A DNA stretch of 64,000 bases from Pseudoroseicyclus tamaricis (GTDB lineage: Bacteria > Pseudomonadota > Alphaproteobacteria > Rhodobacterales > Rhodobacteraceae). A program made the position numbers and the translations under genes. This document shows, in pieces, positions 19,268 to 27,808 of the stretch; within the stretch, counting starts at the first letter, position 1, and each line of letters opens with the position of its first letter. Location of the stretch: positions 454,792-518,791 of the forward strand of contig NZ_JAAFYS010000004.1 in assembly GCF_012070395.1 (NCBI RefSeq), read 5' to 3'. Below the pieces are notes generated by a model. That model was not told the origin of the DNA, searched no databases, and worked only from the letters and a program-made list of their open reading frames with translations.

Positions 19268-20476
19268 ATGAGCCATTTCGTCGTCATCGGCGCCGGGCAG
19301 GCCGGCGCCTCGCTCGTCGCCAAACTTCGCAGCAGCGGGTTCGAGGGGGAGGTGACGCTCATCGGCGCGGAGCCGGTGCCGCCCTACCAGCGCCCGCCCC
19401 TCTCCAAGAAGTACCTCCTCGGGGAGATGGAGGAGGCGCGGCTCTACCTGCGCCCCGCCGACTTCTACGAGACCGCCGGCATCCGCTTGATGACGGGCAC
19501 AAGGGTGGTGGAGATCGATCCGGCGGAGCACCGCATCCTGCTGCAGGGCGACGAGCCGCTCGCCTACGACCGGCTCGCCCTCTGCACGGGGGCGGAGCCG
19601 CGGCAGCTGCCCTCCGCCGTCGGCGGCGACCTCGATGGCGTGCTGACGATGCGCGACCTCGCCGATGCCGACCGGATGGCGCCGCTGATGGTGGAGGGCG
19701 CGCATGTGCTCGTCATCGGCGGCGGCTATATCGGGCTGGAGGCGGCGGCGGTCGCCGCGAAACGGGGCCTGCGCGTGACGGTGGTGGAGGCCGCCCAGCG
19801 CATCCTCGGCCGCGTCGCCTCCGAGGAGACGGCGGATTTCTTCCGCGACCTGCACCGCAGCCACGGCGTCGAGGTGATCGAGAATGTCGGGCTCGAGCGG
19901 CTGGAGGGAGAGGACGCGGTGGAGCGCGCCGTCCTCGCCGATGGCCGGGTGCTGGAGATCGACTTCGCCATCACCGGCATCGGCATCGTGCCGAACACCA
20001 TTCTTGCCGAGAGCGCCGGCCTCGCCGTCGAGAACGGCATCCGGGTGGACGAGCTCTGCCGCACCTCCGAGGCGGATATCTTCGCCGCCGGGGACTGCGC
20101 CTCCTTCCCTTGGGCGGGGGAGCGGATCCGGCTGGAGAGCGTCGGCAACGCCATCGACATGGGCGAGGCGGCGGCGCTGGCGATGATGGGCGGCGAGGAG
20201 GCCTACGCGGCGAAGCCGTGGTTCTGGAGCGACCAGTACGAGTGCAAGCTGCAGATCGCCGGCCTGAACCGGGGCTATGACCGGGTGGTGGTGCGAGACG
20301 GCGGCGCGGCCCGATCCCACTGGTACTATTGCGGCGGGCGGCTCATCGCGGTGGACGCGATGAACGACCCGCGCGGCTACATGATCGGCAAGCGGCTGAT
20401 CGAGGCCGGCAAGTCCCCCGACCCGGAGGTGGTGGGCGACGCCGGGAGCGACCTCAAGGCGCTGATGACGGCGTGA
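19268..20476 (+). CDS. FAD/NAD-dependent ferredoxin reductase-like protein
   Basis: A 402-residue flavoprotein of the putidaredoxin/rhodocoxin reductase family. FAD-binding VVIGAGQAGASLVAKL opens the protein. NAD-binding VLVIGGGYIGLEAAAVAAKRG lies near residue 145, and the second FAD motif ADIFAAGDCASFPW near residue 270. PPYQRPPLSKKYLLG is also typical. It would pass electrons from NAD(P)H to a ferredoxin or rubredoxin; the partner is not adjacent. ATG at 19268 has GGGAG upstream. It overlaps rsmD by GTGA. Confidence 0.9.
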   Translation: MSHFVVIGAGQAGASLVAKLRSSGFEGEVTLIGAEPVPPYQRPPLSKKYLLGEMEEARLYLRPADFYETAGIRLMTGTRVVEIDPAEHRILLQGDEPLAYDRLALCTGAEPRQLPSAVGGDLDGVLTMRDLADADRMAPLMVEGAHVLVIGGGYIGLEAAAVAAKRGLRVTVVEAAQRILGRVASEETADFFRDLHRSHGVEVIENVGLERLEGEDAVERAVLADGRVLEIDFAITGIGIVPNTILAESAGLAVENGIRVDELCRTSEADIFAAGDCASFPWAGERIRLESVGNAIDMGEAAALAMMGGEEAYAAKPWFWSDQYECKLQIAGLNRGYDRVVVRDGGAARSHWYYCGGRLIAVDAMNDPRGYMIGKRLIEAGKSPDPEVVGDAGSDLKALMTA

Positions 20477-21036
20477 GGATCATCGCCGGCCAGAACCGCG
20501 GGCTGAGGCTCGCGGAGGTGGGCGAGGGCGATGCCGCCGCGGCGCTCCGCCCGACCTCCGACCGGCTGCGGGAGACGATCTTCAACCTGCTGGAAGGCGG
20601 CCGCTACGGCACGCCGGTGCGCGAGGCCGTGGTGCTGGATCTCTTCGCCGGGACGGGGGCGCTGGGGCTGGAGGCGCTCTCCCGTGGGGCGGAGGAGGCG
20701 ACCTTCGTGGAGAGCGGGCGCGTCGGGCAGCGGCTGATCCGGGAGAACCTCAAGCGGGCGAGTCGCGGCGGAGAGGCGCGGCTGCTGGCCGCGGATGCGC
20801 TGAAGCTGCCGGCACGGGAGGGCGCGGCGGCAACGCTGATCTTCCTCGACCCGCCCTATGGCCGCGCGCTCGGCGCCCCGGCGCTGGCAGCGGCGCGGGC
20901 GGGCGGCTGGGTGGCCCCTGAAGCGCTGGTCGTCTGGGAGGAGGCGGCCCCGCAGCCCCCGCCGCCGGGCTTCACGCTGGCCGAGCATCGGCGGGCGGGC
21001 GTGGCGCATCTGACGTTGCTCCGGGCGGCGGGGTGA
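20473..21036 (+). CDS. rsmD: 16S rRNA (guanine966-N2)-methyltransferase RsmD
   Basis: A 187-residue SAM-dependent methyltransferase. Family landmarks are RIIAGQNRGLRL at the start, RPTSDRLRETIFNLL, the SAM motif VLDLFAGTGALGLEALSRGA and the catalytic LIFLDPPYG. It modifies G966 of 16S rRNA in the small subunit. A GTG start at 20473 overlaps the stop of the flavoprotein gene and gives the canonical N-terminus. Confidence 0.93.
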   Translation: MRIIAGQNRGLRLAEVGEGDAAAALRPTSDRLRETIFNLLEGGRYGTPVREAVVLDLFAGTGALGLEALSRGAEEATFVESGRVGQRLIRENLKRASRGGEARLLAADALKLPAREGAAATLIFLDPPYGRALGAPALAAARAGGWVAPEALVVWEEAAPQPPPPGFTLAEHRRAGVAHLTLLRAAG

Positions 21037-21040
21037 AGCG

Positions 21041-21314
21041 CCCGTAGGGTGGGTTTGTAACCCACCGGCGCGACATCTCCGCTCTCCCCCCGCCCGGTAC
21101 GCGCCAAAGGCGCAGGGCGGGCGCCGGCCCGTCCCGGCGGGCTGGCGCTCTGGTTGGGCTATGTGCGTCGCAGAGAGAGGGAGGGGCTTGGCGAGCATAA
21201 AGCGCACAGCGGGATCGTCGGTGCGCCACCCCACGGGCCGGCGCTCGCCCTGCGCCTGCGGGTGGTGTGCCCGGTGGAGGGCGGGGTGGTGGGTTGGAAA
21301 CCCACCCTACGGGG
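21041..21314. repeat. Dispersed MITE-like element, copy B (complete)
   Basis: About 270 bases bounded by terminal inverted repeats: CCCGTAGGGTGGGTT at 21041-21055 and its complement, AACCCACCCTACGGGG, at 21299-21314. Inside is a second inverted pair, 21110-21132 against 21233-21255 (22 of 23 positions). Both inner arms and the right end match copy A at 5655-5874. No credible coding capacity is visible, which fits a miniature non-autonomous element. No target-site duplication is obvious by eye. Confidence 0.75.
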
Positions 21315-21394
21315 CGACGGCGACCGAGTAGTCTTCGAGGACGCAGAGCGCCGCGCCATCTTGCCACCGTCCCGCACCGCGCTACCCTAGCGTC

Positions 21395-21574
21395 ATGTTC
21401 ACCAGCCTCGCCCCGCCGCTCTTCTCCCGCGCCCGCCGCGAGAGCGTCACGATGCCCGCGCCGCCGGCCCTGCCCGCGACCGCGCCGCTGCTGATGAGCG
21501 ACTGCGCGACGCCGCTGCACGGCGAGACGCTGCTCTCCCTGCTCTGGAAGCGGATGGACGGCGCGGAGGACTGA
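21395..21574 (+). CDS. Small hypothetical protein (59 aa)
   Basis: ATG at 21395 opens a 59-codon frame, starting MFTSLAPPLFSR and ending LLSLLWKRMDGAED. It ends one base before a palindromic terminator-like element, which supports a real 3' end. No family is recognised; the C-terminal half (GETLLSLLWKRMDG) looks helical. The ribosome site is weak. Possibly real, possibly chance. Confidence 0.4.
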   Translation: MFTSLAPPLFSRARRESVTMPAPPALPATAPLLMSDCATPLHGETLLSLLWKRMDGAED

Positions 21575-21630
21575 GGGCGGCGGAAACCATATGGTTTCCG
21601 CGCGTGATTTCCATATGGAAATCGCCGCCC
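21575..21630. terminator. Nested triple-stem palindromic element
   Basis: An outer 8-bp stem (GGGCGGCG 21575-21582 with CGCCGCCC 21623-21630) encloses two CATATG-centred palindromes, at 21580-21601 and 21606-21623. It lies between a plus-strand ORF and the end of map on the minus strand, so a bidirectional terminator is likely. It is related to the palindrome at 18684. Confidence 0.6.
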
Positions 21631-21640
21631 CGACCGGGGC

Positions 21641-22456
21641 TCAGCCCCAGGTCGGGTGGAACTTGCCGGCGGGGGAGAGGGTGAAGATCTCCGGCCCGTC
21701 CGGCCCGATCCCCACCGAATGCTCGAACTGGGCTGAGAGGGAGCGATCCCGCGTCACCGCCGTCCAGTCGTCGGAGAGGACCTTGGTCGCCGCGTTGCCG
21801 AGGTTCACCATCGGTTCGATGGTGAAGAACATCCCCTCCTCCAGCATCGGCCCCGTGCCGGGCCGGCCGTAGTGGAGGACGTTCGGCGGCGCGTGGAAGA
21901 CCCGGCCGAGCCCGTGGCCGCAGAAATCGCGGACTACGCTCATCCGGTTGCCTTCGACGTAGCTCTGGATGGCCGCGCCGATATCCCCGAAGGTGTTGCC
22001 GGCCCGCGCCGCCTCGATCCCCTTCATCAGGGCGTCATGCGTCACGTCGATCAGCCGCTCGGCCTTCTTGGCGAGCTTGCCGGCGACGTACATGCGGCTG
22101 GAATCGCCGTACCAGCCATCGAGGATGACGGTGACGTCGATATTGAGGATGTCGCCATCCTTCAGCTTCTTGGTGCCCGGGATGCCGTGGCACACGACGT
22201 GGTTGATCGAGATGCACGAGGCGTGCTGGTAGCCCTTGTAGCCGATGGTGGCCGACGTGGCGCCGGCTTCCTTCACCATGCGCTCGATCTCGGCGTCGAT
22301 CTCGCCGGTGGTGACACCGGGCTGCACATGGGCGGCGATCCGGTCGAGAATGTCGGCCGTCACCCGCCCGGCCGCCGCCATTCCGGCGAAATCGGCCGGC
22401 TCATAGATGCGGATCCCGTCCCGCGTCAGTCTGCCCCGCGTCTTGTCCAAGTTCAA
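21641..22456 (-). CDS. map: Methionine aminopeptidase, type I
   Basis: A 271-residue MetAP removing N-terminal methionine from nascent proteins. The substrate His is in SINHVVCHGIPG. The metal ligands are the Asp residues in DILNIDVTVILDGWYGDSSRMY, His in GHGLGRVFHAPPNVLHY, Glu in FFTIEPMVNLG and Glu in AQFEHSVGI. The length is typical of alphaproteobacterial type I enzymes. It is divergent from the CinA-like gene. Confidence 0.96.
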   Translation of the reverse strand: MNLDKTRGRLTRDGIRIYEPADFAGMAAAGRVTADILDRIAAHVQPGVTTGEIDAEIERMVKEAGATSATIGYKGYQHASCISINHVVCHGIPGTKKLKDGDILNIDVTVILDGWYGDSSRMYVAGKLAKKAERLIDVTHDALMKGIEAARAGNTFGDIGAAIQSYVEGNRMSVVRDFCGHGLGRVFHAPPNVLHYGRPGTGPMLEEGMFFTIEPMVNLGNAATKVLSDDWTAVTRDRSLSAQFEHSVGIGPDGPEIFTLSPAGKFHPTWG

Positions 22457-22555
22457 AAGCCCTCCTAATGCTGTTCAACTAGGACAAAAGAACCGGAGTT
22501 TCCAGTCCGGGACCGGGCCGGGAACGGGCCGGACCCGGGATCGTGAGGAGGGACA

Positions 22556-23278
22556 ATGACCAACCCCACTGCAGCCATGCTCGTCATCGGCGACGAGATC
22601 CTCTCCGGGCGCACGCGCGAGGGCAATGCCCACCATCTTGCCGGCGAGCTGACGCGGGTGGGGATCGACCTGCGGGAGATCCGGGTGGTGGCCGATGGGC
22701 ATGAGACCATCGTCGCCGCCGTCCGGGCGCTGGCGGAGGGGCATGACCATCTCTTCACCTCCGGCGGCATCGGGCCCACGCATGACGACATCACGGCGGA
22801 AGCCGTGGCGGAGGCGATGGGCGCCGCGATCGGGGTGCGGGACGATGCCCGTGCCATCCTCGCCGCCCATTACACCCGCCGCGGGCAGGAGCTGAACGAG
22901 GCGCGGCTCCGCATGGCGCGCGTGCCGGAGGGGGCGACGCTGATCGACAACCCTGTCTCCGCCGCGCCGGGGTTCACGCTCGGCAATGTCCACGTCATGG
23001 CCGGCGTGCCGCAGATCTTCGAGGCGATGCTGGCGGGGCTGCTGCCCCGGCTCGCCGGCGGGGCGCCGGTGCTCAGCCAGTCGCTGGGCGTGGATCGCGG
23101 CGAGGGGGATATCGCGCAGGCGCTGGGCGAGGTGGCGGCGGAGTTCCCGGCGCTCTCCTTCGGCTCCTACCCCTTCACGCGGCCCGATGGCAGCCACGGC
23201 GTCAACCTCGTGGTGCGCGGGCAGGACGGGGCGGGCGTCGGCGCCGCGATGGTGCGGCTGCAGGAGCTCTTCGGGTGA
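22556..23278 (+). CDS. CinA N-terminal (molybdopterin-binding-like) domain protein
   Basis: A 240-residue protein equal to the MoeA/Mog-like COG1058 part of CinA, without the C-terminal nicotinamide-nucleotide amidase domain. The motifs are VIGDEILSGRTREGNAHHLA and FTSGGIGPTHDDITAEAVA. In CinA this domain acts as an ADP-ribose pyrophosphatase; the stand-alone form in Rhodobacterales has no proven role. The ribosome site is GGAGGGACA. Its stop overlaps the GTG of the next gene. Confidence 0.88.
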   Translation: MTNPTAAMLVIGDEILSGRTREGNAHHLAGELTRVGIDLREIRVVADGHETIVAAVRALAEGHDHLFTSGGIGPTHDDITAEAVAEAMGAAIGVRDDARAILAAHYTRRGQELNEARLRMARVPEGATLIDNPVSAAPGFTLGNVHVMAGVPQIFEAMLAGLLPRLAGGAPVLSQSLGVDRGEGDIAQALGEVAAEFPALSFGSYPFTRPDGSHGVNLVVRGQDGAGVGAAMVRLQELFG

Positions 23279-23976
23279 TCGAGCCGGCCCGGCTCTACGA
23301 CGTGATCGAGGCGACCTGGCCCCCCTTGGCGACGGAGCGACGCGGGGGCTGGACGATCCGGCGGGGCGGAGGCGGCGGCAGCCGGGTGAGCGCGGCGACG
23401 CTGGAGGGCGCGCCGGGCGGCATCGACGAGGCCGAGGCGGCGATGCGGGCGCTGGGGCAGCACCCGCTGGTGATGATCCGCGCCGGACAGGAGGCGCTGG
23501 ACGAAGAGCTGGCGGCGCGCGGCTACGCGGTGAAGGACCCGGTGGTGACATGGGCCGCGCCGCCGGCGGAGCTGGCGGCCCGGACGGACGTCACCGGCCG
23601 TTGGCCGCCGGGGCCGGAGGCGGAGGCGATCTGGGCCGCGGGAGGCATCGGGCCGGAGCGGGTGGCCGTCATGGCCCGCGCCGCCGGGCCGAAGGTGGCG
23701 CTGCTGGCAAAAGAGGCCGGCAGCCCCGCCGGCACTGCCTTCGTGGCGATGGACGACGACATCGCCATGCTGCACGCGCTGGAGGTGCTGGCCGCCAACC
23801 GCCGGCGGGGCCTCGCCCGCCGGCTGGTGCAGGCGGCCGCGGGCTGGGCGGAGGCGGAGGGGGCGAGCCTGCTCACGCTGCTCGTCACCCGCGCCAACGG
23901 GGGCGCCAACGCGCTCTATAGCGGGCTCGGGATGGCGGAGCTCGGCGGCTACCATTACCGCGAGGCGCCGCGGTGA
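23275..23976 (+). CDS. GNAT-family N-acetyltransferase
   Basis: A 233-residue protein with a GNAT acetyl-CoA-binding pattern in the C-terminal half (LHALEVLAANRRRGLARRLVQAA, then LVTRANGGANALYSGLGMAELGGYHYRE). The N-terminal half resembles the divergent tandem GNAT arrangement. The substrate is unknown. The GTG start at 23275 and a GTGA at the 3' end join it to both neighbours. Confidence 0.85.
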   Translation: MIEPARLYDVIEATWPPLATERRGGWTIRRGGGGGSRVSAATLEGAPGGIDEAEAAMRALGQHPLVMIRAGQEALDEELAARGYAVKDPVVTWAAPPAELAARTDVTGRWPPGPEAEAIWAAGGIGPERVAVMARAAGPKVALLAKEAGSPAGTAFVAMDDDIAMLHALEVLAANRRRGLARRLVQAAAGWAEAEGASLLTLLVTRANGGANALYSGLGMAELGGYHYREAPR

Positions 23977-24902
23977 GGGCGCCGGCCCTGATCCTCTGCC
24001 TCGCCGCCGCCCCTGCCGCCGCGCAGGTGCTCGACTTCCCCGCCAATGCCGTGATGACCGCCGAGCGGCTGGAGGAGGCCGGCAGCTACGCCGTCCCCGT
24101 CGGGCCGGCGGAGGCGGGCGAGGTGCCGCTGCGGATCGAGGAGGGCGAGGTGCGCGCGCAGGCGTGGCGGGTGGGGGCGGAGCTGTCGACGCTGGAGCTG
24201 CTCGCGCCGCTGCGCGCTCAGCTGGAGGCGGAGGGCTTCGCGCCGCTGCTCGACTGCGAGACCGAAGCCTGCGGCGGCTTCGACTTCCGCCGCGCGGTGG
24301 AGCTTCTGCCGGCGCCGGACTTCTGGTTCGACCTCGGCGACTTCCGCGCCGTGACGGCCGAGCGGCTGTTGCCGGGGGGCGAGCGGGAGGTGATCTTCCT
24401 CCTCGCCTCCGGCACCGGGCGCGCGGCCTATGCCCACGTGGTGCGCATCGGCCCCGCCGCCGGACCCCTCTCCGCCACCGGAGCCCCGGCGGCAGTGGCG
24501 GAGCGGCCGGCCGCCGCACCGCCGGGCGACTTCGCCGGGGAGCTGGAGGGGACGGGGCGGGTGATCCTCACCGATCTGAGCTTCGAGACCGGTTCCGCCC
24601 AGCTCGGCCCCGGCCCTTATGCCTCCCTGCAGGCGCTGGCCCGCTACCTCTCGGACCGGCCGGAGCGGCGGGTGGCGCTCGTCGGCCATACGGACACGGA
24701 GGGCGGGCTGGAGGCCAACATCACCCTCTCCCGCCGGCGCGCCGGCTCGGTGCTGGAGCGGCTGGCGGGGCGCTACGGTATCCCGAGGGCGCAGATGGCG
24801 GCGGAGGGGATGGGCTACCTCGCGCCGGTGGCCAGCAACCTCACCGAGGCGGGGCGGGAGGAGAACCGGCGCGTGGAGGTGGTGCTGACGTCAGGGGGCT
24901 GA
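23973..24902 (+). CDS. OmpA-family peptidoglycan-binding protein
   Basis: A 309-residue exported protein: a signal peptide (LILCLAAAPAAAQ), an uncharacterised N-terminal domain with a Cys pair (LLDCETEACGG), and a C-terminal OmpA domain from about residue 200. The OmpA motifs are LSFETGSAQLGPG, RRVALVGHTDTEGGLEANITLSRRRA and EENRRVEVVL. It should anchor the outer membrane or an outer-membrane complex to peptidoglycan. The GTG start overlaps the acetyltransferase stop (GTGA). Confidence 0.88.
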   Translation: MRAPALILCLAAAPAAAQVLDFPANAVMTAERLEEAGSYAVPVGPAEAGEVPLRIEEGEVRAQAWRVGAELSTLELLAPLRAQLEAEGFAPLLDCETEACGGFDFRRAVELLPAPDFWFDLGDFRAVTAERLLPGGEREVIFLLASGTGRAAYAHVVRIGPAAGPLSATGAPAAVAERPAAAPPGDFAGELEGTGRVILTDLSFETGSAQLGPGPYASLQALARYLSDRPERRVALVGHTDTEGGLEANITLSRRRAGSVLERLAGRYGIPRAQMAAEGMGYLAPVASNLTEAGREENRRVEVVLTSGG

Positions 24903-24922
24903 CGTCGGCGCGGGTGGAGAGG

Positions 24923-24968
24923 CCGGGGGGCTGTCTGCCCCCCGGAGCCCCCCGAGAGGTATTTAGCA
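24923..24968. repeat. GC-hairpin 3'-end repeat (copy 2)
   Basis: CCGGGGGGC pairs with GCCCCCCGG around TGTCT (24923-24945), followed by CCCCCCGAGAGGTATTTAGC. The hairpin core is identical to the one after mlaC. It lies between convergent ompA-like and tsaC genes and probably terminates both. Confidence 0.65.
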
Positions 24969-24997
24969 AAAGGGCGAGAGGGCCGGTCAGGCGCCGG

Positions 24998-25936
24998 TCA
25001 CCGGCGGGGGGCGGCGGCGCGGCGGAGGCGGTCGTTGATGGCGCGGCCGAGGCCGTGATCGGGGATCGGGGAGACGGCGATGTGGGTGGCGCCCTGCGCG
25101 TCGAGCGCGTGGAGGTGGGAGAAGAGAGTGGCGGCGGCCTCCGTGAGGTCGCCGGAGGGGGAGAGGTTGAGGGGGGCGTCGACGGGGCCGAAGCCGAGGA
25201 GCGTCTCTCCCGGGCGCGGCGCGGCGGCGTTCAGGCGCAGGGTGCCGGAGGGCGCGTAATGCGAGGCGAGCTGGCCGGGAGAGCTGGGCGTGTCATACGC
25301 CGGCGGGGCGGCGAGCGGGGCGCCGAGGCAGGCCTCGATCGCCTCCGCCGGAATGCCGCCGGCCCGCAGGAGCGTCGGCGCGCCGGTGAGGCCGAGGATG
25401 GTGGATTCGACGCCCACCGGGCAGGGGCCGCCATCGAGGACGGCCGAGATCTGCCCCGAGAGGCCGGAGAGCACATGCGCCGCCGTCGTGGGGGAGACGC
25501 GGCCCGAGGGATTGGCCGAGGGGGCGGCGACGGGGCGGCCCGTCGCCTCTAGGAGCTGCCGGGCGACGGGGTGGGCCGGCAGGCGGATGCCGAGCGTCGG
25601 CAGGCCGGCGGAGGCGAGGGAGGCGATGCCGTTGTCGGCGCGGGCGGGCAGCACGAGCGTGAGCGCGCCGGGCCAGAAGGCGCTGGCGAGGCGCTCCGCC
25701 TCCGGGCCGATCTCCACCAGCCGGGCCGCCTGCGCCAGAGAGGCGACGTGGACGATCAGCGGGTTGAAGCTGGGCCGGCCCTTGGCGGCGTAGATGCCGG
25801 CGACGGCGGCGCCGTTCGTCGCGTCGGCGCCGAGGCCGTAGACCGTCTCCGTCGGGAAGGCGACGAGCTGCCCCTCCCGCAGGAGCGCCGCCGCGCGGGC
25901 GAGGCCGGCGGCATCGGGGAGAAGGGTCTCGGTCAT
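24998..25936 (-). CDS. tsaC: L-threonylcarbamoyladenylate synthase (Sua5 type)
   Basis: A 312-residue two-domain Sua5-type enzyme for the tRNA t6A modification. The YrdC domain shows VAFPTETVYGLGADA, the signature KGRPSFNPLIVHV, and PVAAPSANPSGRVSPT. After a linker with PSSPGQLASHYAPS comes the C-terminal Sua5 domain, which distinguishes it from the short TsaC. It makes threonylcarbamoyl-AMP from threonine, bicarbonate and ATP. Confidence 0.94.
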   Translation of the reverse strand: MTETLLPDAAGLARAAALLREGQLVAFPTETVYGLGADATNGAAVAGIYAAKGRPSFNPLIVHVASLAQAARLVEIGPEAERLASAFWPGALTLVLPARADNGIASLASAGLPTLGIRLPAHPVARQLLEATGRPVAAPSANPSGRVSPTTAAHVLSGLSGQISAVLDGGPCPVGVESTILGLTGAPTLLRAGGIPAEAIEACLGAPLAAPPAYDTPSSPGQLASHYAPSGTLRLNAAAPRPGETLLGFGPVDAPLNLSPSGDLTEAAATLFSHLHALDAQGATHIAVSPIPDHGLGRAINDRLRRAAAPRR

Positions 25937-26061
25937 GGCTGGCGCAGATAGCCGGGGCGGCGGCGTCTGCCAAGGTGCGTGATGCGGGGGCGGGGCTTTG
26001 CCGGCTGTTCACGGGGCGCCGCGATGTGCGAGATTCGGGCCGGCGAGATCGGGAGGGGGCC

Positions 26062-26952
26062 ATGCTGCATGAGGACGAGACGCGGGTGAGCGCCGGGGCC
26101 GCGCGCGCGCTGATCGATGCGCAGTTTCCGGATTTCCGAGGTGAGGAGGTCGCGGCGCTGGGGGGCGGGACCGACAATGCGCTCTTCCGGATCGGGCGCC
26201 GCGCGACCGCCCGCTTTCCGTTGCGGGCGGAGGGGGCGGAGGCGCTGGGTCGGGAGGCCGAGGCGAAGGAGGAGCTTGCCGCCCATTGCCCCGTGGCGAC
26301 GCCGCGGCCCCTGGGCTTCGGCGAACCGGGGGGCGGCCATCCCCTGCCCTGGGCATTGGAGAGCTGGGTGGAGGGGGCCATGGCGACGCCGGAAGGGCTG
26401 GGCTCCTCCGCGGCCTTCGCGGGGGACCTCGCCGCCCTGATCGGGGCTCTGCGCCGGGCGGAGACGAAGGGCCGCCCCTTCGCGGCGCAGGGGCGGGGCG
26501 GGACGCTGATGGAGCATGACGCGTGGATGGCGACCTGCTTGCAGCGGAGCGGGGGGCTGCTGGACATCCCGCCGCTGCGGCGGCTCTGGCAGGCGTTCCG
26601 GGTGCTTGCGCCGCCCACGCGGCTTGCGATGTGCCACAAGGATCTCATTCCGGCCAACCTGCTCGTGGAGGGCGAGCGGCTGGTGGGTGTGCTCGATGGC
26701 GGCGGCTTCGGGCCGGCCGACCCGGCGCTCGATCTCGTGGCCGCGTGGCACCACCTGGAGGCGGAGGGACGCGCTCTGATCCGCACCCGGCTCGGCTGCG
26801 ACGAGGCCGAGTGGCGGCGCGGTGCGGTCTGGGCCTTCCAGCAGGCGCTGGGGCTCGTCTGGTACTACGAGAAGAGCCATCCGGGGATGGTGGCGCTGGG
26901 GCGGAGCACGCTTCGCCGGATCATGTCGGACGAGGAGGTGGGCGCGGCCTGA
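26062..26952 (+). CDS. Aminoglycoside-phosphotransferase-like kinase
   Basis: A 296-residue APH/choline-kinase-fold protein. The catalytic loop is MCHKDLIPANLLVEG (HxDxxxxN pattern) and the metal-binding Asp is in LVGVLDGGGFGPADPALDL, with a Gly where Trp/Phe is common. The N-terminal GGGTDNALFRIGRRATARFP is the nucleotide loop. The substrate is unknown and antibiotic resistance should not be assumed. ATG at 26062 follows a GGGAGGGGG ribosome site; an upstream in-frame extension lacks one. Confidence 0.85.
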   Translation: MLHEDETRVSAGAARALIDAQFPDFRGEEVAALGGGTDNALFRIGRRATARFPLRAEGAEALGREAEAKEELAAHCPVATPRPLGFGEPGGGHPLPWALESWVEGAMATPEGLGSSAAFAGDLAALIGALRRAETKGRPFAAQGRGGTLMEHDAWMATCLQRSGGLLDIPPLRRLWQAFRVLAPPTRLAMCHKDLIPANLLVEGERLVGVLDGGGFGPADPALDLVAAWHHLEAEGRALIRTRLGCDEAEWRRGAVWAFQQALGLVWYYEKSHPGMVALGRSTLRRIMSDEEVGAA

Positions 26953-26961
26953 GTGCCCCCC

Positions 26962-27696
26962 TCAGTCCCGCCGGCGGACGAGGAGCTGGTTGCCGGGGCC
27001 CGTCTTCGTCTCGAACACCTTCAGCTCGCGGATGAGGTCGGAGAGCTTGCGCTTGCCGTAGGTCCGCGTGTCGAAATCGGGGTTGGCGGAGGTGATGTAC
27101 TGGCCGAGCTGGGAGAGGGTGTACCACTCGTCCTCCTGCTCGATCGCCTCCATCGCCCCGGTGATCAGGCGGCGGGCCTCGTCCGGGGTGCCCTTCGGCC
27201 CCTCCTCCAGCTCCGGCGCGCTGGCCGGGGCGTTCTGCTGCACCGGCTCCTCGGCGCCCTCGCCGAGGTTCTCGACGAAGATGAAGCGCTTGCAGGCCTT
27301 GCGGAAGGCCTCCGGCGTCTTCTTCTGGCCGATGCCGAAGACATCCATCCCCTGCTCGCGGATGCGGGAGGCGAGGCGGGTGAAGTCGGAATCCGAGCTG
27401 ACCAGCACGAAGCCGTCGAAGCGGCCGGTGTGCAGCAGATCCATCGCGTCGATGACGAGGGAGATGTCGGAGGCGTTCTTGCCCACGGTGTTCGCCGGGG
27501 CGTGGTGCGGCACGAGGCCGAGCTCGGCCTGCATCTTGCTCCACCCCGCCATCCGCTGGGACGAGAAGTCGCCGTAGCAGCGGCGGACGGAGGCCTCGCC
27601 GAGCGAGGCGATCTCCGCGAAGACGGCACGCGCCTTGGCGGGGGAGGAATTGTCGGCGTCGATGAGGACGGCGAGGAGGGGGCGGCTGTCGGGCAT
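26962..27696 (-). CDS. NYN ribonuclease-like protein with C-terminal LOTUS domain
   Basis: A 244-residue protein. The N-terminal NYN/PIN-like nuclease domain has its acidic residues in AVLIDADNSSPAK, DISLVIDAMDLL and FVLVSSDSDFTRLASRIREQG. The C-terminal portion (from about residue 180, ARRLITGAMEAIEQEDEWYT to LIRELKVFE) fits an OST-HTH/LOTUS RNA-binding domain. It probably cuts or binds structured RNA. The start MPDSRPLLAVL at 27696 is preferred; the longer reading adds 18 unlikely residues. Confidence 0.85.
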   Translation of the reverse strand: MPDSRPLLAVLIDADNSSPAKARAVFAEIASLGEASVRRCYGDFSSQRMAGWSKMQAELGLVPHHAPANTVGKNASDISLVIDAMDLLHTGRFDGFVLVSSDSDFTRLASRIREQGMDVFGIGQKKTPEAFRKACKRFIFVENLGEGAEEPVQQNAPASAPELEEGPKGTPDEARRLITGAMEAIEQEDEWYTLSQLGQYITSANPDFDTRTYGKRKLSDLIRELKVFETKTGPGNQLLVRRRD

Positions 27697-27808
27697 AGGG
27701 CCTTCCGATCGGGTTTGCCTCGCACTAGGCGCCTTGGGGCCTGCTTGCAACAGCGGTGGAGGCTGGGAGGACGTTCCCGCAGGGTGGTGCGGGTGGTATC
27801 GTTGGCAG

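Noticed and set aside
21154..21390. Plus-strand frame inside MITE-like copy B
   Set aside because: Equivalent frames in copy A differ in length and there is no shared start, so it is a GC artefact of the repeat.
26062..26952. Aminoglycoside resistance gene
   Set aside because: The kinase fold is clear, but altered surroundings (LDGGGFG, HKDLIPAN) and chromosomal context give no support for antibiotic modification.
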